From Diadema setosum (Eukaryota > Echinodermata > Echinoidea > Diadematoida > Diadematidae): a stretch of DNA of 64,000 nt. The DNA is taken from contig NC_092705.1 in assembly GCF_964275005.1 (NCBI RefSeq), positions 9,937,912 through 10,001,911 of the forward strand, read 5' to 3'. Shown here in pieces: positions 55,792 through 62,740 of the stretch. Position 1 is the first letter of the stretch, and each line of letters begins with the position of its first letter. Made by a program: the position numbers and the translations under genes. The notes beneath the pieces are model-generated. The model had not been told where the DNA came from. It did not search any database and worked only from the letters and a program-made list of their open reading frames with translations.

Positions 55792-58700
55792 CAACAACTC
55801 ACCTCTCAGTTCACAAAATCATATTTGGAATCCCGATGGAATCCCATTTTCTTTGCTCATTTTTCCACTAATAAATCATATTCTTTCTGGTCAATTTTAT
55901 TCTGTCTGCATTTGTTACAAAATCATTTCTTCATTGATTTCATCTTTTTATCAAATAAATATACTTTCTTGAAGTAACTGCTTAATCTAAATCTAATCTA
56001 TTCATTGCAAGTACAGGATGAAGTATGCTTACTTCAGGTTCGCTGAATGCAACAGCTGCGAGACGGTTGGAAGATGAGAAGGATCAGGGGCTATCTGTCC
56101 ACTCGATGCAGGTGCTCCCTTTCTGCAGACACACATGAAATGAAGTGAAAATGAACTAGAAATGTTGCTATGGCGACTGGTATGCCTCCGCCATAATGCA
56201 TGATTCTCCTAATAGGTCTAGATAGTACATGTGGACAATGTGTGATTACATTTTCACAAAATTGGCAAAATATTAAAATGACAAGTTTGTCACAAATGTG
56301 TTGAATGTTCACCTTCCTTGACCTAGGTTTAATTGGATGAATAGGAGAGCATGTATTTGGGGATTTAAGGACTTTAACTTGACTTTGACCCATTCATACA
56401 TTTATGCATTGAGTAATTATCAAGGTACCGGTATGGAGAAAAAAGTGCAATTTCTGTATTGAATAGTAAATTGTTACCATTTTCATCTGGCCTTTGACCC
56501 TAAAATTCATAAGATAATCACTTTGAAATCACCTCCATAGACTACTGTGCTAGAATTATTCTCAGACCGAGAATAAATGCAATTATCATAGATATCTTCA
56601 TAGTTAATGAGTTACTTTCATTATTTTTGCATTCTTGTTTGTTTTGTCATCCATCTGAACATAATTAGACTGGTCAGGCAGCCCAGTTTTAGAATTTTTT
56701 AAATCGATCAAACACAATGTTAATCAGTGGCTTTAAACTGAAGTTTATGGGTCTAACATCTGTAATATTATAAATATATTTTATTTTTGTTATATCATAA
56801 GGACCTTTGTGACCTTTGACCTTTGACCCCAAAATACCAGTGAATATTTGTCTTGTCATACTCTACCCTCACACCAAGTTAAACGTTCATGTCTCATAGT
56901 ATGTAAAATACTGTACCAAAAGGTTTTTTTTACAAAATAACCTGTGACCTTTGACCTTTGACCCCGTGACCCTAAAATCCAAACAAAGTAGTATCCCCCC
57001 AGGATATACCCTCATACCAAGTTTGATATAAAACCACCACACGGTTCTTGAGATATCGACAAAAACAAAACGGGACGGACGGCCTGACGTACGGACGTAC
57101 GGACGGACGACCCGAAAACATAATGCCTCCGGCCACTTCGTTGGTGGAGGCATAAAAAAAAAAAATTAAAGTTAGTAGCCTGTTAGTTCTCATCTCAAAC
57201 ATTAGCCTAATTCACTTGCAAAAATGACTTGCCACGAGAGCTATGACAAGCCGTGACTTTTTCCGATCAAACTGGTCTCTAGCATCACAGATGTAAGCAC
57301 AGGATGGTAAAATATTTTCGCTGGCAGCTACGGACTTTGTTTTTCTTCACTTATTTCTTTAGCAAGCAAAGTAGAGGGAAAGAAAATATACAGTCAACCT
57401 CACCTACATAACTGAAATCCAAAGGGACCAGAGAAAATCCTTCAACTTATGTAAATTTTGACTTACGCAATAGAATTGACATGTCTATGCTAATCCGGAG
57501 TAGAATTTTTCATCAACTCAGTCGATTTTTCCACTTGTGCGAGGTTGACTGTACATAAAACATTAACAACACTGAAGCATGCATGTCAAACAAGTGGCTC
57601 ATATCAGTGACAATGAACACAATAGAAAACATATAACATAATCACATTAAAACTGACTTACGAACATACACTTGGAATTCTACAACATTCACGAAAGCTA
57701 GCTTTAGGTTTGCCTGATGTAGCAACATCCACATGCATACAAACTAGATTCAAGGTTTATGGAATGAAAAATGGACAAATGACATGGCATGTTACTAGGT
57801 CTTTATTAGAAAATAAGACTACTGATGAATTTAGAAGTGTAAATACACTTGCACTGATGAATAAAAAGACAGGTTTTCTATGATACCCCTTTAAGCTTGT
57901 GCACTTTTTTTCCACATTACTTGATTCACAACGAAGACAATGTCAAGAGCTGACCAAAGGTTTACCTGCAGGTCTACATGCACTGAATTTTAACCCATTG
58001 AGGACGAGTTCCGAGTACTGTATACTCGGGCAGGTGTCTATGGGAAATGTGTGTTGTAGCAAAATTAGCCCATCCTTAACAGGTCAGAGAGCAAGCTGAA
58101 ACGAAACTTTGCAACTTGTCTGACACAAGCATTCAAGAGCTAGATTTCTAGATGCAATGTGGTGACATTGGGAGGCTCCAAAGAAGTTGACTACATACCG
58201 TATGCCCCCCCCCCAAAAAAAAAAAAAATACAACTGGACCCTCCACAACGATAACTTTAAAAATAGTGAATCAATCCAAATACAATTTCAGGGTATGAAA
58301 CTATAACTCATTGCCCACATCTTACAGAAAACCCCATTCGATTTGCTTCAGTGGTCAAAGAGAAATTAGGAATTTTGTAGGACATGTCAGGAATCTCTTC
58401 CCTCCAATTATTGCATTCACACATTAATATGCAGTTCTAAGAGCATCCAAGTGCTAAACTTGGTAGAATCAGACTCATGACATGCTTTACAACAATCCAG
58501 ATTTCTCTGTGACTGCCTAACCAAATTGAATGGGGTTTTCTGCAAAATAGAGCTAAGACGTTATATTTTAAGACCCTGAAGTAGCATTCAGATGGTTTAA
58601 TAATATTGGGTGTTATCAATGCAAAAAATCAGATTGTAATTTTTGTGGGGACATATAGTATACTAGATGGCTTGTCACTCACCCATACTTGACATTCACT

Positions 58701-60231
58701 GTAGCAATATACAAGGCACACACTGCCCAGGTATTGGCATTTTCCTGCAATGCAAACAAAACAACAGAAAAGAAATCAAAAACACAAAATCAAAGGTTAA
58801 TGTTTTGACAGGGAGAGTGTGCCAACTGCAAAGACACGTTTTGCTTCAAGCTTTCACAAGTATGATTGTTCATTTGATCTATATCACAATAGACCAACTT
58901 TTATTTTCATTTCTTTCCTATAATTCTGGGTTATGGCACAAGACCTCATACAATTTTGTATCTATGCCTAAGCGGACGGAAAAACCAAAACAACCGACAG
59001 ACCAAAACTCAGCGTCAAAGACTAAATGCTGTCTATGTGGAACAAATAGACATCTAGTGTGAGTACAAAATATCCTTTCATTTTTGTTTGTGTGTGTGTG
59101 TGTGTGCCTGTTACAGTGATACTATCCTGCTCTCATTTTTGTATAATCTGGCTCAGTCCATCCCGTTGGGTCAACAAACTGCATGCTGTCCAGTAAAGAA
59201 GGTATCAACTTTTTCATTTCACAAGAAAGATCAATTCAAATGCATGGTTTTTCTGTGTCAATATGAACTTTTCCCCCTGATATTGTGATGCACATGTTTA
59301 AAACAGAAATCTTTCATGGATTGCTGCAACGTACTTATCTATTTTCTCACCTACGTTTTACATGGACATCACATTTCTTGGCAATGAATTCTCTGGTCTG
59401 AAATTGCAATACCCATGATGCTTGAGCAGTAAAACTTGGTGGGATACCGTTTTCTTTCTGACGTCAGTACTGGCAGAAATTTGCTTGGTTTTAATGAGGT
59501 CTGGATTTTGACTTCTAGCGTCACAAAAGATGACCCAACCCAGACTTCCCAACTTTTCCAACTGAAAAATAGGGACAATCTGGCTCAAAAGTAGGAAAGA
59601 AAGAGCAGTTCCATAGGAGTGTGAAATAAAATTATCAAGAAAAAATAGGAAACTCCAATTGAAACAAGAGCTGGGAATGGTCAAAATTCAGATTTTCTCC
59701 TCCAAATGCAGATTGGTTGGCAGGTCTGCCAACCCCATGGACTGACTCATCTGTTAACTTTGAAGCCCAACAGACATGTAGAAGAATCTTCCATGCTTTT
59801 TTAATACAATATTTGCGACAAAAAGAAAGAGAGCTTTACATTAATGGAAGCTTCAGCTTTTCTGAAAAAAAAAAATCAAAACCAAACAACAGTTTGCAGT
59901 TGTGATTATGTTCTGTTTCACTAGAGTAAAATAAAAAAAAAAATCTGCTTTGTACCTTGCTGCATGGTATTCCAAACCCCCAACAGCTTTAAGCTACTTT
60001 CAGTATTGTGAACACATCTATAGACTAAAAATCATTCCACCTCATTGGCACTGTATCTCTAAGATTTCAAGAGATGATGAAGTGTTCATAAAACCACTCA
60101 TTGTTTATTACCTTAAATTCAGGCTTTTCAGAGGCTACACATAATTCGATCAGACTCTGGGCTTGCTCCTGCACAGCAGCACTTGTAGGTGTAGCTAGGC
60201 GACTGACGACTTGGGCAATGCAACCATCCAT
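35283..60231 (-). CDS. RB1: Retinoblastoma-associated protein (RB1 orthologue), 24 coding exons
   Basis: I joined 24 exons on the minus strand (listed separately) into 2,808 nt, 935 aa; all introns are GT-AG and all phases agree. Human RB1 is 928 aa. RB1 is the nuclear pocket protein that binds E2F-DP and represses S-phase genes until CDKs phosphorylate it. Visible parts: N-terminal cyclin-like region (about 1-270); pocket A (about 327-535, with FPWILDVFDL and KVIESFIK); spacer with FLSPVR (560-565); pocket B (about 630-759); C-terminal domain (760-935). It matches RB1 rather than RBL1/RBL2 in FPWIL, RLYYRIMEAML, RHLDQ and the short spacer. The LxCxE cleft keeps Tyr739-Asn740 and Lys695, but human Tyr709 is Phe691. 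An in-frame TGA 12 bases before the ATG fixes the start. The human Pro/Ala-rich N-terminus is absent. Confidence 0.95.
36038..36126 (-). CDS. RB1: RB1 coding exon 23
   Basis: ADDVDSGIARLDDAERPAMS then FLERRLSQY. FLERRL corresponds to the human FQQKLAEM helix near the C-terminus. Acceptor aaccacag|T, donor G|gtgagt in phase 1. Confidence 0.85.
36331..36718. mobile_element. TTAA-flanked MITE in RB1 intron 22 (388 bp)
   Basis: TTAAAGGGAT ... ATCCCTTTAA, perfect 10-bp TIR including TTAA. Interior shared with 13418-13809 (ttggccgagatatccaaaac). Confidence 0.7.
36869..37041 (-). CDS. RB1: RB1 coding exon 22
   Basis: SEQLREFNQENTKRHHPTRR then TAGKRLKLDDTADSDEG. KRLKL (851-855) sits where human has KKLRF, the cyclin/PP1 docking motif, followed by the same acidic SDE patch. 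Donor AG|gtgagc. Confidence 0.9.
37481..37511 (-). CDS. RB1: RB1 coding exon 21 (31-nt micro-exon)
   Basis: Only 31 nt, encoding LLYSFGETIN after the split Arg, which matches human ILVSIGES in the RbC core that packs on E2F-DP. Acceptor ttcacag|G, donor AAT|gtaagt; the frame on both sides supports it. Confidence 0.87.
38318..38422 (-). CDS. RB1: RB1 coding exon 20 (C-terminal CDK-site cluster)
   Basis: LPGANLNIISMTDSPFRSPR then SRPAPSPGQMTPQTR. Ser796/Ser800 have the 4-residue spacing of human S807/S811, and Ser808/Thr813 the 5-residue spacing of T821/T826. Confidence 0.9.
38880..38997. mobile_element. Truncated TTAA MITE, same family as 36331
   Basis: Only the right-hand part is present (gcatgctctgt-like segment to accatccctttaa), inside RB1 intron 19. 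Confidence 0.6.
39234..39467. mobile_element. TACTGTA MITE, family D copy 1
   Basis: TACTGTATACACCAAATATT ... ATATATGGCGTATACAGTA in RB1 intron 19. Interior ttttcgcgaatc and gcgaaaatttagactcgcta. Confidence 0.65.
39602..39812. mobile_element. TACTGTA MITE, family B copy 1
   Basis: TACTGTAAAACAAGGAATTT ... CATGTTTTACAGTA, with four cgcgaa words and an internal palindrome aattcgcgaaattaaaatgc. RB1 intron 19. Confidence 0.65.
39893..40063. mobile_element. TACTGTA MITE, family C copy 3, decayed
   Basis: Interior tcaattccacagaatctaga and tggtttttggtcatgcaaaa matches family C; the ends are degenerate. RB1 intron 19. Confidence 0.4.
40159..40192. repeat. (CA)n next to RB1 exon 19
   Basis: CA array in RB1 intron 19, about 20 bases from the exon 19 donor. 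Confidence 0.85.
40214..40281 (-). CDS. RB1: RB1 coding exon 19 (C-terminal domain)
   Basis: TPNHSPVPSRCQPTSTPGTT then VYQ. Contains three Ser/Thr-Pro sites (760, 764, 775), in the place of the human S780/S788/S795 cluster. Acceptor attcacag|ACT, donor CA|gtaagc. Confidence 0.85.
40334..40500. repeat. Dispersed repeat H, copy 1
   Basis: cccagagagcacagacc ... tttcatccaaatctgttttt ... ctcctttgcagaggtagcaa. Shared with 43700-43980 and 47880-48043. RB1 intron 18. Confidence 0.5.
41030..41149 (-). CDS. RB1: RB1 coding exon 18 (pocket B ends)
   Basis: TYKCVYMGASRDAVSIITFY then NEIFIPNMKEFIYRF. Tyr739-Asn740 match human Y756-N757 of the LxCxE cleft. Donor ACA|gtaagt, phase 0. Confidence 0.95.
41251..41442. 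mobile_element. TACTGTA MITE, family E
   Basis: TACTGTAAACGCAGAAA ... ATCAACGTTTACAGTA in RB1 intron 17, just upstream of exon 18. Single copy here. Confidence 0.55.
41756..41968. mobile_element. TACTGTA MITE, family A copy 2, inverted
   Basis: ctgtttaagctgttatttta ... cgaaaataacagcttataca, with gtcaattcgcgaaaacaaca. RB1 intron 17. Confidence 0.6.
42002..42082. repeat. GA-rich purine tract
   Basis: (GAAGAGGAG)-like purines in RB1 intron 17, 16 bases past the exon 17 donor on the gene strand. Confidence 0.75.
42099..42203 (-). CDS. RB1: RB1 coding exon 17 (pocket B, LxCxE cleft)
   Basis: VIMCCIFAVCKVSDIELKFK then RIVDMYRGLPHASSQ. Cys688, Cys694 and Lys695 match human C706, C712 and K713; Phe691 stands where human has Tyr709. 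Phase 0 on both sides. Confidence 0.95.
42498..42886. mobile_element. PIF/Harbinger-like MITE with TAA duplication (389 bp)
   Basis: TAA-GGGTGCATTCGAGCGCTC ... GAGTGCTTGAACGCACCC-TAA. TIRs are about 20 bp with few mismatches, and the 3-bp TAA target copies (42495-42497 and 42887-42889) fit PIF/Harbinger. The right TAA copy ends 7 bases from the intron's first G at the RB1 exon 16 donor. Confidence 0.65.
42898..42975 (-). CDS. RB1: RB1 coding exon 16 (pocket B)
   Basis: EKTMWTCVEHCVTNKPWLLR then GRHLDQ. RHLDQ is identical to human. Donor CAG|gtaagat, after which a MITE target-site copy follows almost at once in the intron. Confidence 0.92.
43700..43980. repeat. Dispersed repeat H, copy 2
   Basis: cactcagagagcacagactt ... 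ttcccgatcactaccaaaat ... ctccttggaggaggtgaaaa. RB1 intron 15, close to exon 15. Confidence 0.5.
44132..44429 (-). CDS. RB1: RB1 coding exon 15 (spacer and start of pocket B)
   Basis: Starts FLSPVRP, matching human YLSPVRS: Ser562 is S608, while the S612 site is replaced by Gly. A Gly/Ser/Pro-rich spacer follows, then pocket B from LNKFFSKVLQLAYHRLHTMC (630-649). The G+C-rich spacer is typical of a disordered linker. Confidence 0.94.
44460..44552. mobile_element. piggyBac-type MITE, intact copy (93 bp)
   Basis: TTAA-CCCGTTGAGGACG ... CGTCCTCAACGGG-TTAA: perfect 13-bp TIR starting CCC and TTAA duplications, the piggyBac signature. It lies 31 bases upstream of the RB1 exon 15 acceptor, so it probably covers that intron's branch region. 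Confidence 0.75.
45281..45451. repeat. Telomere-like degenerate TTAGGG tract with inverted ends
   Basis: About 110 bases of (g)gttaggg-like repeats (45313-45425) enclosed by GGGCAATTACCCC and its complement GGGGTAATTGTCC. RB1 intron 14. This looks like a dispersed repeat rather than a true telomere remnant. Confidence 0.55.
45721..45767 (-). CDS. RB1: RB1 coding exon 14 (spacer micro-exon)
   Basis: A 47-nt exon encoding SPRAGVVSQSTTAAD plus AT of Met559. The TTAADM end matches human HTAADM, which fixes this small exon. Donor AT|gtaagt. Confidence 0.88.
46469..46585 (-). CDS. RB1: RB1 coding exon 13 (pocket A ends)
   Basis: HLHHTETQIVESLAWQPNSP then LYDALRDVRG. Ser523-Pro corresponds to human S567 (SDSPLFD), buried in the pocket and a known mutation site in cancer. 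Donor CAG|gtaagg. Confidence 0.95.
47398..47549 (-). CDS. RB1: RB1 coding exon 12 (pocket A)
   Basis: SSPLQPGVSACSSK, then LAFPWILDVFDLHPYNFIKV and IESFIKDEPKLTEEARK. FPWIL and KVIESFIK are RB1-specific words. The acceptor actctcag|CC keeps the frame from exon 11; a second AG 14 bases downstream is the alternative. Confidence 0.93.
47880..48043. repeat. Dispersed repeat H, copy 3
   Basis: gatcccgatcactaccaaaa ... tgaaaacagatagaaagaca ... ctccctgtcagaggtgataa. RB1 intron 11. Confidence 0.5.
48079..48187 (-). CDS. RB1: RB1 coding exon 11 (pocket A)
   Basis: EEKRLSTSDFSTLLNNDAFH then RSLLACCVEIVMVTYT, matching human [27 protein letters not shown]. I chose the strong donor T|gtaagtat. An upstream ATG|gtaacg exists and is in phase only with the alternative exon 12 acceptor. 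Confidence 0.9.
48576..48781. mobile_element. TACTGTA MITE, family A copy 1
   Basis: TACTGTATACGCTGTTATTT ... AAAATAACAGCTTATACAGTA, with ttttcgcgaatgacg and ttttcgcgaatcga inside. RB1 intron 10. Confidence 0.65.
48834..48992. mobile_element. TACTGTA MITE, family C copy 1, with two E2F words
   Basis: TACTGTAAAAGTGGA ... TCCACTTTTACAGTA, 15-bp TIR with near-perfect pairing. Contains TTTCGCGC at 48938-48945 and its complement GCGCGAAA at 48967-48974. RB1 intron 10, only 35 bases downstream of exon 10's donor. Confidence 0.65.
49028..49201 (-). CDS. RB1: RB1 coding exon 10 (pocket A)
   Basis: SCSVNPELAIKQRTEKLKEL and FDKGLRLYYRIMEAMLIK (400-417), nearly identical to human KLGVRLYYRVMESMLKS. 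Phase 0 on both sides. Confidence 0.95.
49306..49571. mobile_element. piggyBac-type MITE split by a second element
   Basis: Outer parts ttaacacgctgaggacaggt and gacacctgccctagtacact..acgggtaa belong to the 93-bp family, interrupted by 49345-49502. In RB1 intron 9. Confidence 0.55.
49345..49502. mobile_element. Short TIR element nested in a MITE
   Basis: GCTGCACAC ... GTGTGCAGC ends; interior with repeated 'accagtaa' words (ggtccaggaccagtaaaaat). Related copy at 52319-52519. Confidence 0.55.
49871..49958 (-). CDS. RB1: RB1 coding exon 9 (pocket A begins)
   Basis: RAITTVQALKSLLSGARNTP followed by SDVLVRYFE matches the first helices of pocket A. Acceptor gttttttag|G on the coding strand completes the split Arg codon. 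Donor GAG|gtaagt, phase 0. Confidence 0.93.
50433..50608 (-). CDS. RB1: RB1 coding exon 8
   Basis: LEFLEANYRQMYHAAGAIDE, then a Ser/Thr-Pro-rich linker (LVTPGK, PPSPDS) ending FLTPVR. Thr327 in TPVR corresponds to human T373, whose phosphorylation drives N-domain/pocket docking. Donor AG|gtgagg. Confidence 0.92.
51193..51428. mobile_element. TACTGTA MITE, family D copy 3, inverted and decayed
   Basis: tactgtatatgccatatata ... with the family D interior in opposite orientation (tcatgtcgggatcagag). RB1 intron 7, next to the pogo-like copy. Confidence 0.5.
51515..51931. mobile_element. pogo/Tigger-like MITE, copy 2, inverted to copy 1 (417 bp)
   Basis: Same family as 24639-25075 in opposite orientation, again TA-flanked, inside RB1 intron 7. 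Shared interior: acatgtactgatgtagccca and ggccggatacgggagactca. Confidence 0.75.
52101..52279 (-). CDS. RB1: RB1 coding exon 7
   Basis: Begins SPRYG, in the place of the human GSPRTPRR CDK sites (S249/T252), then TSLLRTVCREAGCEKDVSDV, matching human IIEVLCKEHECNIDEV. Donor AAA|gtaagag, phase 0. It lies just beside the 52319 repeat. Confidence 0.9.
52319..52519. mobile_element. Second copy of the nested TIR element (201 bp)
   Basis: gctgaacactggcactggtc ... gttagtgtgcagc. Same interior words as 49345-49502 (gatggtcccagaccagtaaa). In RB1 intron 6, 39 bases upstream of the exon 7 acceptor. Confidence 0.55.
53319..53429 (-). CDS. RB1: RB1 coding exon 6
   Basis: Encodes TLLSECHELVLSLQIMLCCL and ALPFTIKDAF, matching the human DDLVISFQLMLCVLDYF segment of the second N-terminal cyclin fold. 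Acceptor cctgtag|G, donor A|gtaagt. Confidence 0.92.
53491..53735. mobile_element. TACTGTA MITE, family D copy 2
   Basis: aactgtatacgccaaatatt ... tatggcgtatacagta, same interior as 39234-39467. It ends where the next element begins. RB1 intron 5. Confidence 0.65.
53736..53938. mobile_element. TACTGTA MITE, family B copy 2
   Basis: tactataaaaccagaaatgt ... ttgcttaatagta, directly abutting family D copy 2, so two MITEs sit side by side in RB1 intron 5. Confidence 0.55.
54139..54257 (-). CDS. RB1: RB1 coding exon 5
   Basis: Encodes VFKKLFKSPDEISSS and ICWLLYLLAKG, aligning with the human WITFLLAKGE segment. One SP site (FKSPDE). Acceptor acaacag|G, donor G|gttagt in phase 1. Confidence 0.9.
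54755..54850. repeat. Weak telomere-like tract
   Basis: Degenerate ggattaaagctaggatta and gagttgggttaattc words recall the 45281 tract; strongly decayed. Confidence 0.25.
55313..55444 (-). CDS. RB1: RB1 coding exon 4
   Basis: Residues 91-135, including IKTFFESLKNMGDLFGL and LKQKYLISLYVFDKFE. These correspond to the RB1 N-terminal cyclin fold segment (HKFFNLLKEI ... KYDVLFALFSKLE in human). Donor AT|gtgagt. Confidence 0.9.
55746..55789. repeat. (CA)n in RB1 intron 3
   Basis: About 22 CA units. Confidence 0.9.
56033..56122 (-). CDS. RB1: RB1 coding exon 3
   Basis: Acceptor tctgcag|A completes Gly61. The exon is Ser/Pro-rich (GAPASSGQIAPDPSHLPTVS), ends SANL and leaves phase 2 at gtaagc. Weakly conserved in the family, but it is the only frame joining its neighbours. 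Confidence 0.78.
56156..57153 (-). mobile_element. 'ggaggcat' element, copy 2 (about 1.0 kb), inverted
   Basis: Inverted relative of 25433-26726 in RB1 intron 2. The conserved end (cggaggcataccagtcgcca on the element strand) and a (GGAC)n run at 57074-57110 are clear, and tgacctttgacctttgaccc repeats are present. The middle is diverged or shorter. Confidence 0.75.
57389..57553. mobile_element. TA-flanked short MITE (165 bp)
   Basis: TA-CAGTCAACCTC ... GAGGTTGACTG-TA, a perfect 11-bp TIR with TA duplication; interior unlike the 24639 family. In RB1 intron 2. Confidence 0.7.
57990..58083. mobile_element. piggyBac-type MITE, third copy, opposite interior orientation
   Basis: ttaacccattgaggacgag at the left; the interior tactcgggcaggtgtctatg is the complement of the 8860 copy. 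The right end is degenerate (ccttaacaggt). In RB1 intron 2. Confidence 0.55.
58683..58744 (-). CDS. RB1: RB1 coding exon 2
   Basis: Acceptor cattgcag|GAA. It encodes ENANTWAVCALYIATVNVKY, matching the RB1 N-terminal segment that precedes the HKFF block. Donor GG|gtgagt, phase 2. Confidence 0.85.
60112..60231 (-). CDS. RB1: RB1 coding exon 1
   Basis: Residues 1-40 (MDGCIAQVVSRLATPTSAAV...), start context gagATGG, donor AAG|gtaataaa in phase 0. An in-frame TGA precedes the ATG. An acceptor-like tgtccattgcag ending at 60247 suggests a non-coding exon further upstream. Confidence 0.85.
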
Positions 60232-60811
60232 CTCTGAGACTCAGTTCTGCAATGGACAGAAACTCTCTGCTGTTCCGTGTGTAATTAAGAAATTGATGAT
60301 GACACATTAAAAGAAAAAATGATTTAAATCACACACACAAACACAAATTAGTTTATATACGCTTGAAATACATTTCACTCTTTAGCCTGTATTTACTTTG
60401 ATATCCACTGCTACTCATGTGCTAACTGCGACCAGCCTGAATACAAAGCGTAACTGTGTACAACAGAGAGTGTTCCAGGGTTACTCACAAGCTAGCTCGA
60501 CCTGCTAAAAAAATGCTGCACTATAATGTTAAACTCCCAAGACACACTACCTATGCCACTATGCAATATGGGCTATTCTCCAACTGTTAGAAATTTGATA
60601 TGATCATAATGACTGTAGATCTAACGTTAGAGGCCATCTGGAGCAGACATGCATCTCCTCTTGTCTGCTCTAAATAACTGTATAGTAATTTAGGTGTCCA
60701 ACACATTGACACTGTACATTGAAACTGACATCCCTCTATTTACAGCATTGCATGTGAAGAACGAACTTTCACGCATGAGACTACACGCAGTGGTGTTGCA
60801 TTCTCTTCACG
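60232..60811. other. RB1 upstream region
   Basis: Non-coding stretch between the RB1 start and the 60812 TIR. Probably contains RB1 intron or 5' UTR sequence, given the acceptor-like tgcag at 60247. No clear core promoter seen. Confidence 0.4.
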
Positions 60812-61394
60812 CTGCCCCCCCAAGGAAAAACGCAGTATCTAACATTTTTGGCGATTTTCACTTTTTTGCATAAATATAGTCAGTGGGCAATCCTTCTTCA
60901 TATGACATATTCAGATTTTTGAAAAAATGTTTGGAAAGCTACTTTTCTGTAACTGCCAAACGCAGTATCTACACTTAACTTGCACTTTCCCCAAGGAAAA
61001 ACGCAGTATCTACATGATGAATATTTCCCCAAGGAAAAACGCAGTATCTACAAAGCTAGTCTTAATTACCAGACACTGTTATTTATATATGTGGATACTT
61101 TGCCGGTTGTTCTGTAATTTGAACGTAAATTACTTTCTTTAGATATACTTGCTCAATAATAAGACATAATGTTCAAAATATCTAACCGAAACAATACTGA
61201 TTAGTAAATATTTTGATGAGATTGTGATCCTAATATAGAACACAGTGTGTGATTAAGACTAACCGAGTGCACATTAAACAATACAGCACAACACTGACAG
61301 CTTGCATAGCTGCACTGAGCATGCAGTCAGCACAGGGCCCGGCCGGCTAGTCAGCATACAGTGTGAGTGTGTACTTGTCTTGGATTAAAACAAA

Positions 61395-61459
61395 ATGTTG
61401 TCGCGGGGAAAATTACTCGTGAGCCTAGCCCTCAAGAAAAATTTATCTGCAGATAATGA
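61395..61459 (+). CDS. Possible first coding exon of an unidentified gene (continues beyond, partial)
   Basis: An ATG opens MLSRGKLLVSLALKKNLSAD plus Asn and two bases, ending exactly at a strong donor GA|gtaagtaatt; unspliced, the frame stops at once. Upstream 61,330-61,390 is G+C-rich (cccggccggc) and promoter-like, about 1.16 kb from the divergent RB1 start codon. I do not recognise the peptide and could not place a second exon before 64000. It lies within the 60812-63263 TIR element, so it may belong either to a host gene or to the element. It could also be chance. Confidence 0.25.
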
Positions 61460-61499
61460 GTAAGTAATTCAAAGCTATATTTCAATATTGAAAGAATAA

Positions 61500-61626
61500 A
61501 GCTGATCGTTTGTCACACGAAGCGAGGTAAACACATATGCATGTTTGTCACACGAAGCGAGGTAACGTTAGAGTTCTAAACACAAATGCATGTTTACCTC
61601 GCTTCGTGTGATTAACGATCAGCTTT
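61500..61626. repeat. Foldback inverted repeat (hairpin about 127 bp)
   Basis: Left arm 61500-61548 and right arm 61578-61626 pair over about 48 bases, including aagctgatcg and cacacgaagcgaggtaaaca. The left arm core cacacgaagcgaggtaa is also repeated directly at 61550-61566. It lies 40 bases after the possible donor at 61460. Confidence 0.7.
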
Positions 61627-61639
61627 TCTTTCATATTCT

Positions 61640-62740
61640 CCCTTGATGATGAACATCTTCTGTACTATTTCAATATTAACTTGTTGTGAAGTAACTTTGA
61701 TAGGCCTAGACCCTTGTCAAAATTCCTCAGGCTCCAAATCTGAAAGTTTCGTCGAAAGGCAATAGACCTAGATCTAGGCCTATTTGTGTTGTATCGGATA
61801 AACGTCGCGTTTAATATTACTAACATGTTAGACCCTATATTTAGATCTAAGTCCAAGTCTAAGACTTGTCTAGACAGTAACGTTTGAGTCTTGCGTCTCT
61901 TTTCTAACGTTAGACTTAACGTTAATCAGAACTTTCAGGGTCCGTATTCCGAAAGTCTAAAGAAAGATGTAGTGTAGGACTAGAATAGGCCTACTCTAGG
62001 GCAGGCCTGTTTATAAAACTAAGAAAGAAGTCCATAACGTTACCATACTGTCTTATAATTACATAGACAGCGATCTAGTTGAAAATAGATTATGTGAAAA
62101 ATAGATAGGGGGCTACCCATGGTAAATGGACAAAATAGAGACAGTTAAGAATAAGTTGTATTTTAATTCTTATCGGATCTAGACAGTGTCTAGACCCTAG
62201 TGAGACTGGGTTGCGTAAAATGCATGCATGATTCCATGCTGCATGCTACAACTTAGCGTTACATACAAGTAAAAAAAGGTCCATTAGGCCTACAAATTTA
62301 CATGACATAACAAACTTAGGTTCAATCCAGAAGGAATAGGCCTAGAGAGCGGATGTCACTTCGATCTAGACCGGTTCTAGATTTATTTTTTTCTAATTAA
62401 AGAGTCCTGTCTCGTGTAGGGCTTAGACTAAACCTTCTGCAGTTCTAACGTTAGGCTATTTTTTTTTCTGTGAGTATCGTGCATAGCCTGAGGTTGTAGA
62501 CTCGTGTAGCCTGCTACGAAGCCAGCCTAACGTTAGAATAAACGATATAAAAACTAGACCTAGTCTAGATCGATCTAGGTCCAGACATCCGATTTAGATT
62601 TATTTTGGTCTAGACAGACTCTAGCCTAGACTGTACAGATCTAGATCTAGTATTCTAGATGCTAGTTAGCGGCTAGGCCATGTAGCATCACATTACAGCC
62701 CTAGCAAGCTTCATATTTACGCGTAACGTTACAGCAAGAT
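61640..62740. other. Palindrome-rich tract (TAACGTTA, CTAG, GATC words)
   Basis: No gene seen. The stretch has many copies of self-complementary words: TAACGTTA or AACGTTA near 61905, 61917, 62035, 62447, 62527 and 62723 (also 60622 and 61563 just outside), and TCTAG/CTAGA at more than ten places such as 61771, 62177, 62365, 62570 and 62640. Confidence 0.5.

Noticed and set aside
35283-60231. RBL1/RBL2 (p107/p130) assignment
   Set aside because: The short spacer, FPWIL, RHLDQ, the C-terminal SP layout and a total length of 935 aa all fit RB1; RBL proteins are over 1,000 aa with a long spacer and B-box insertion.
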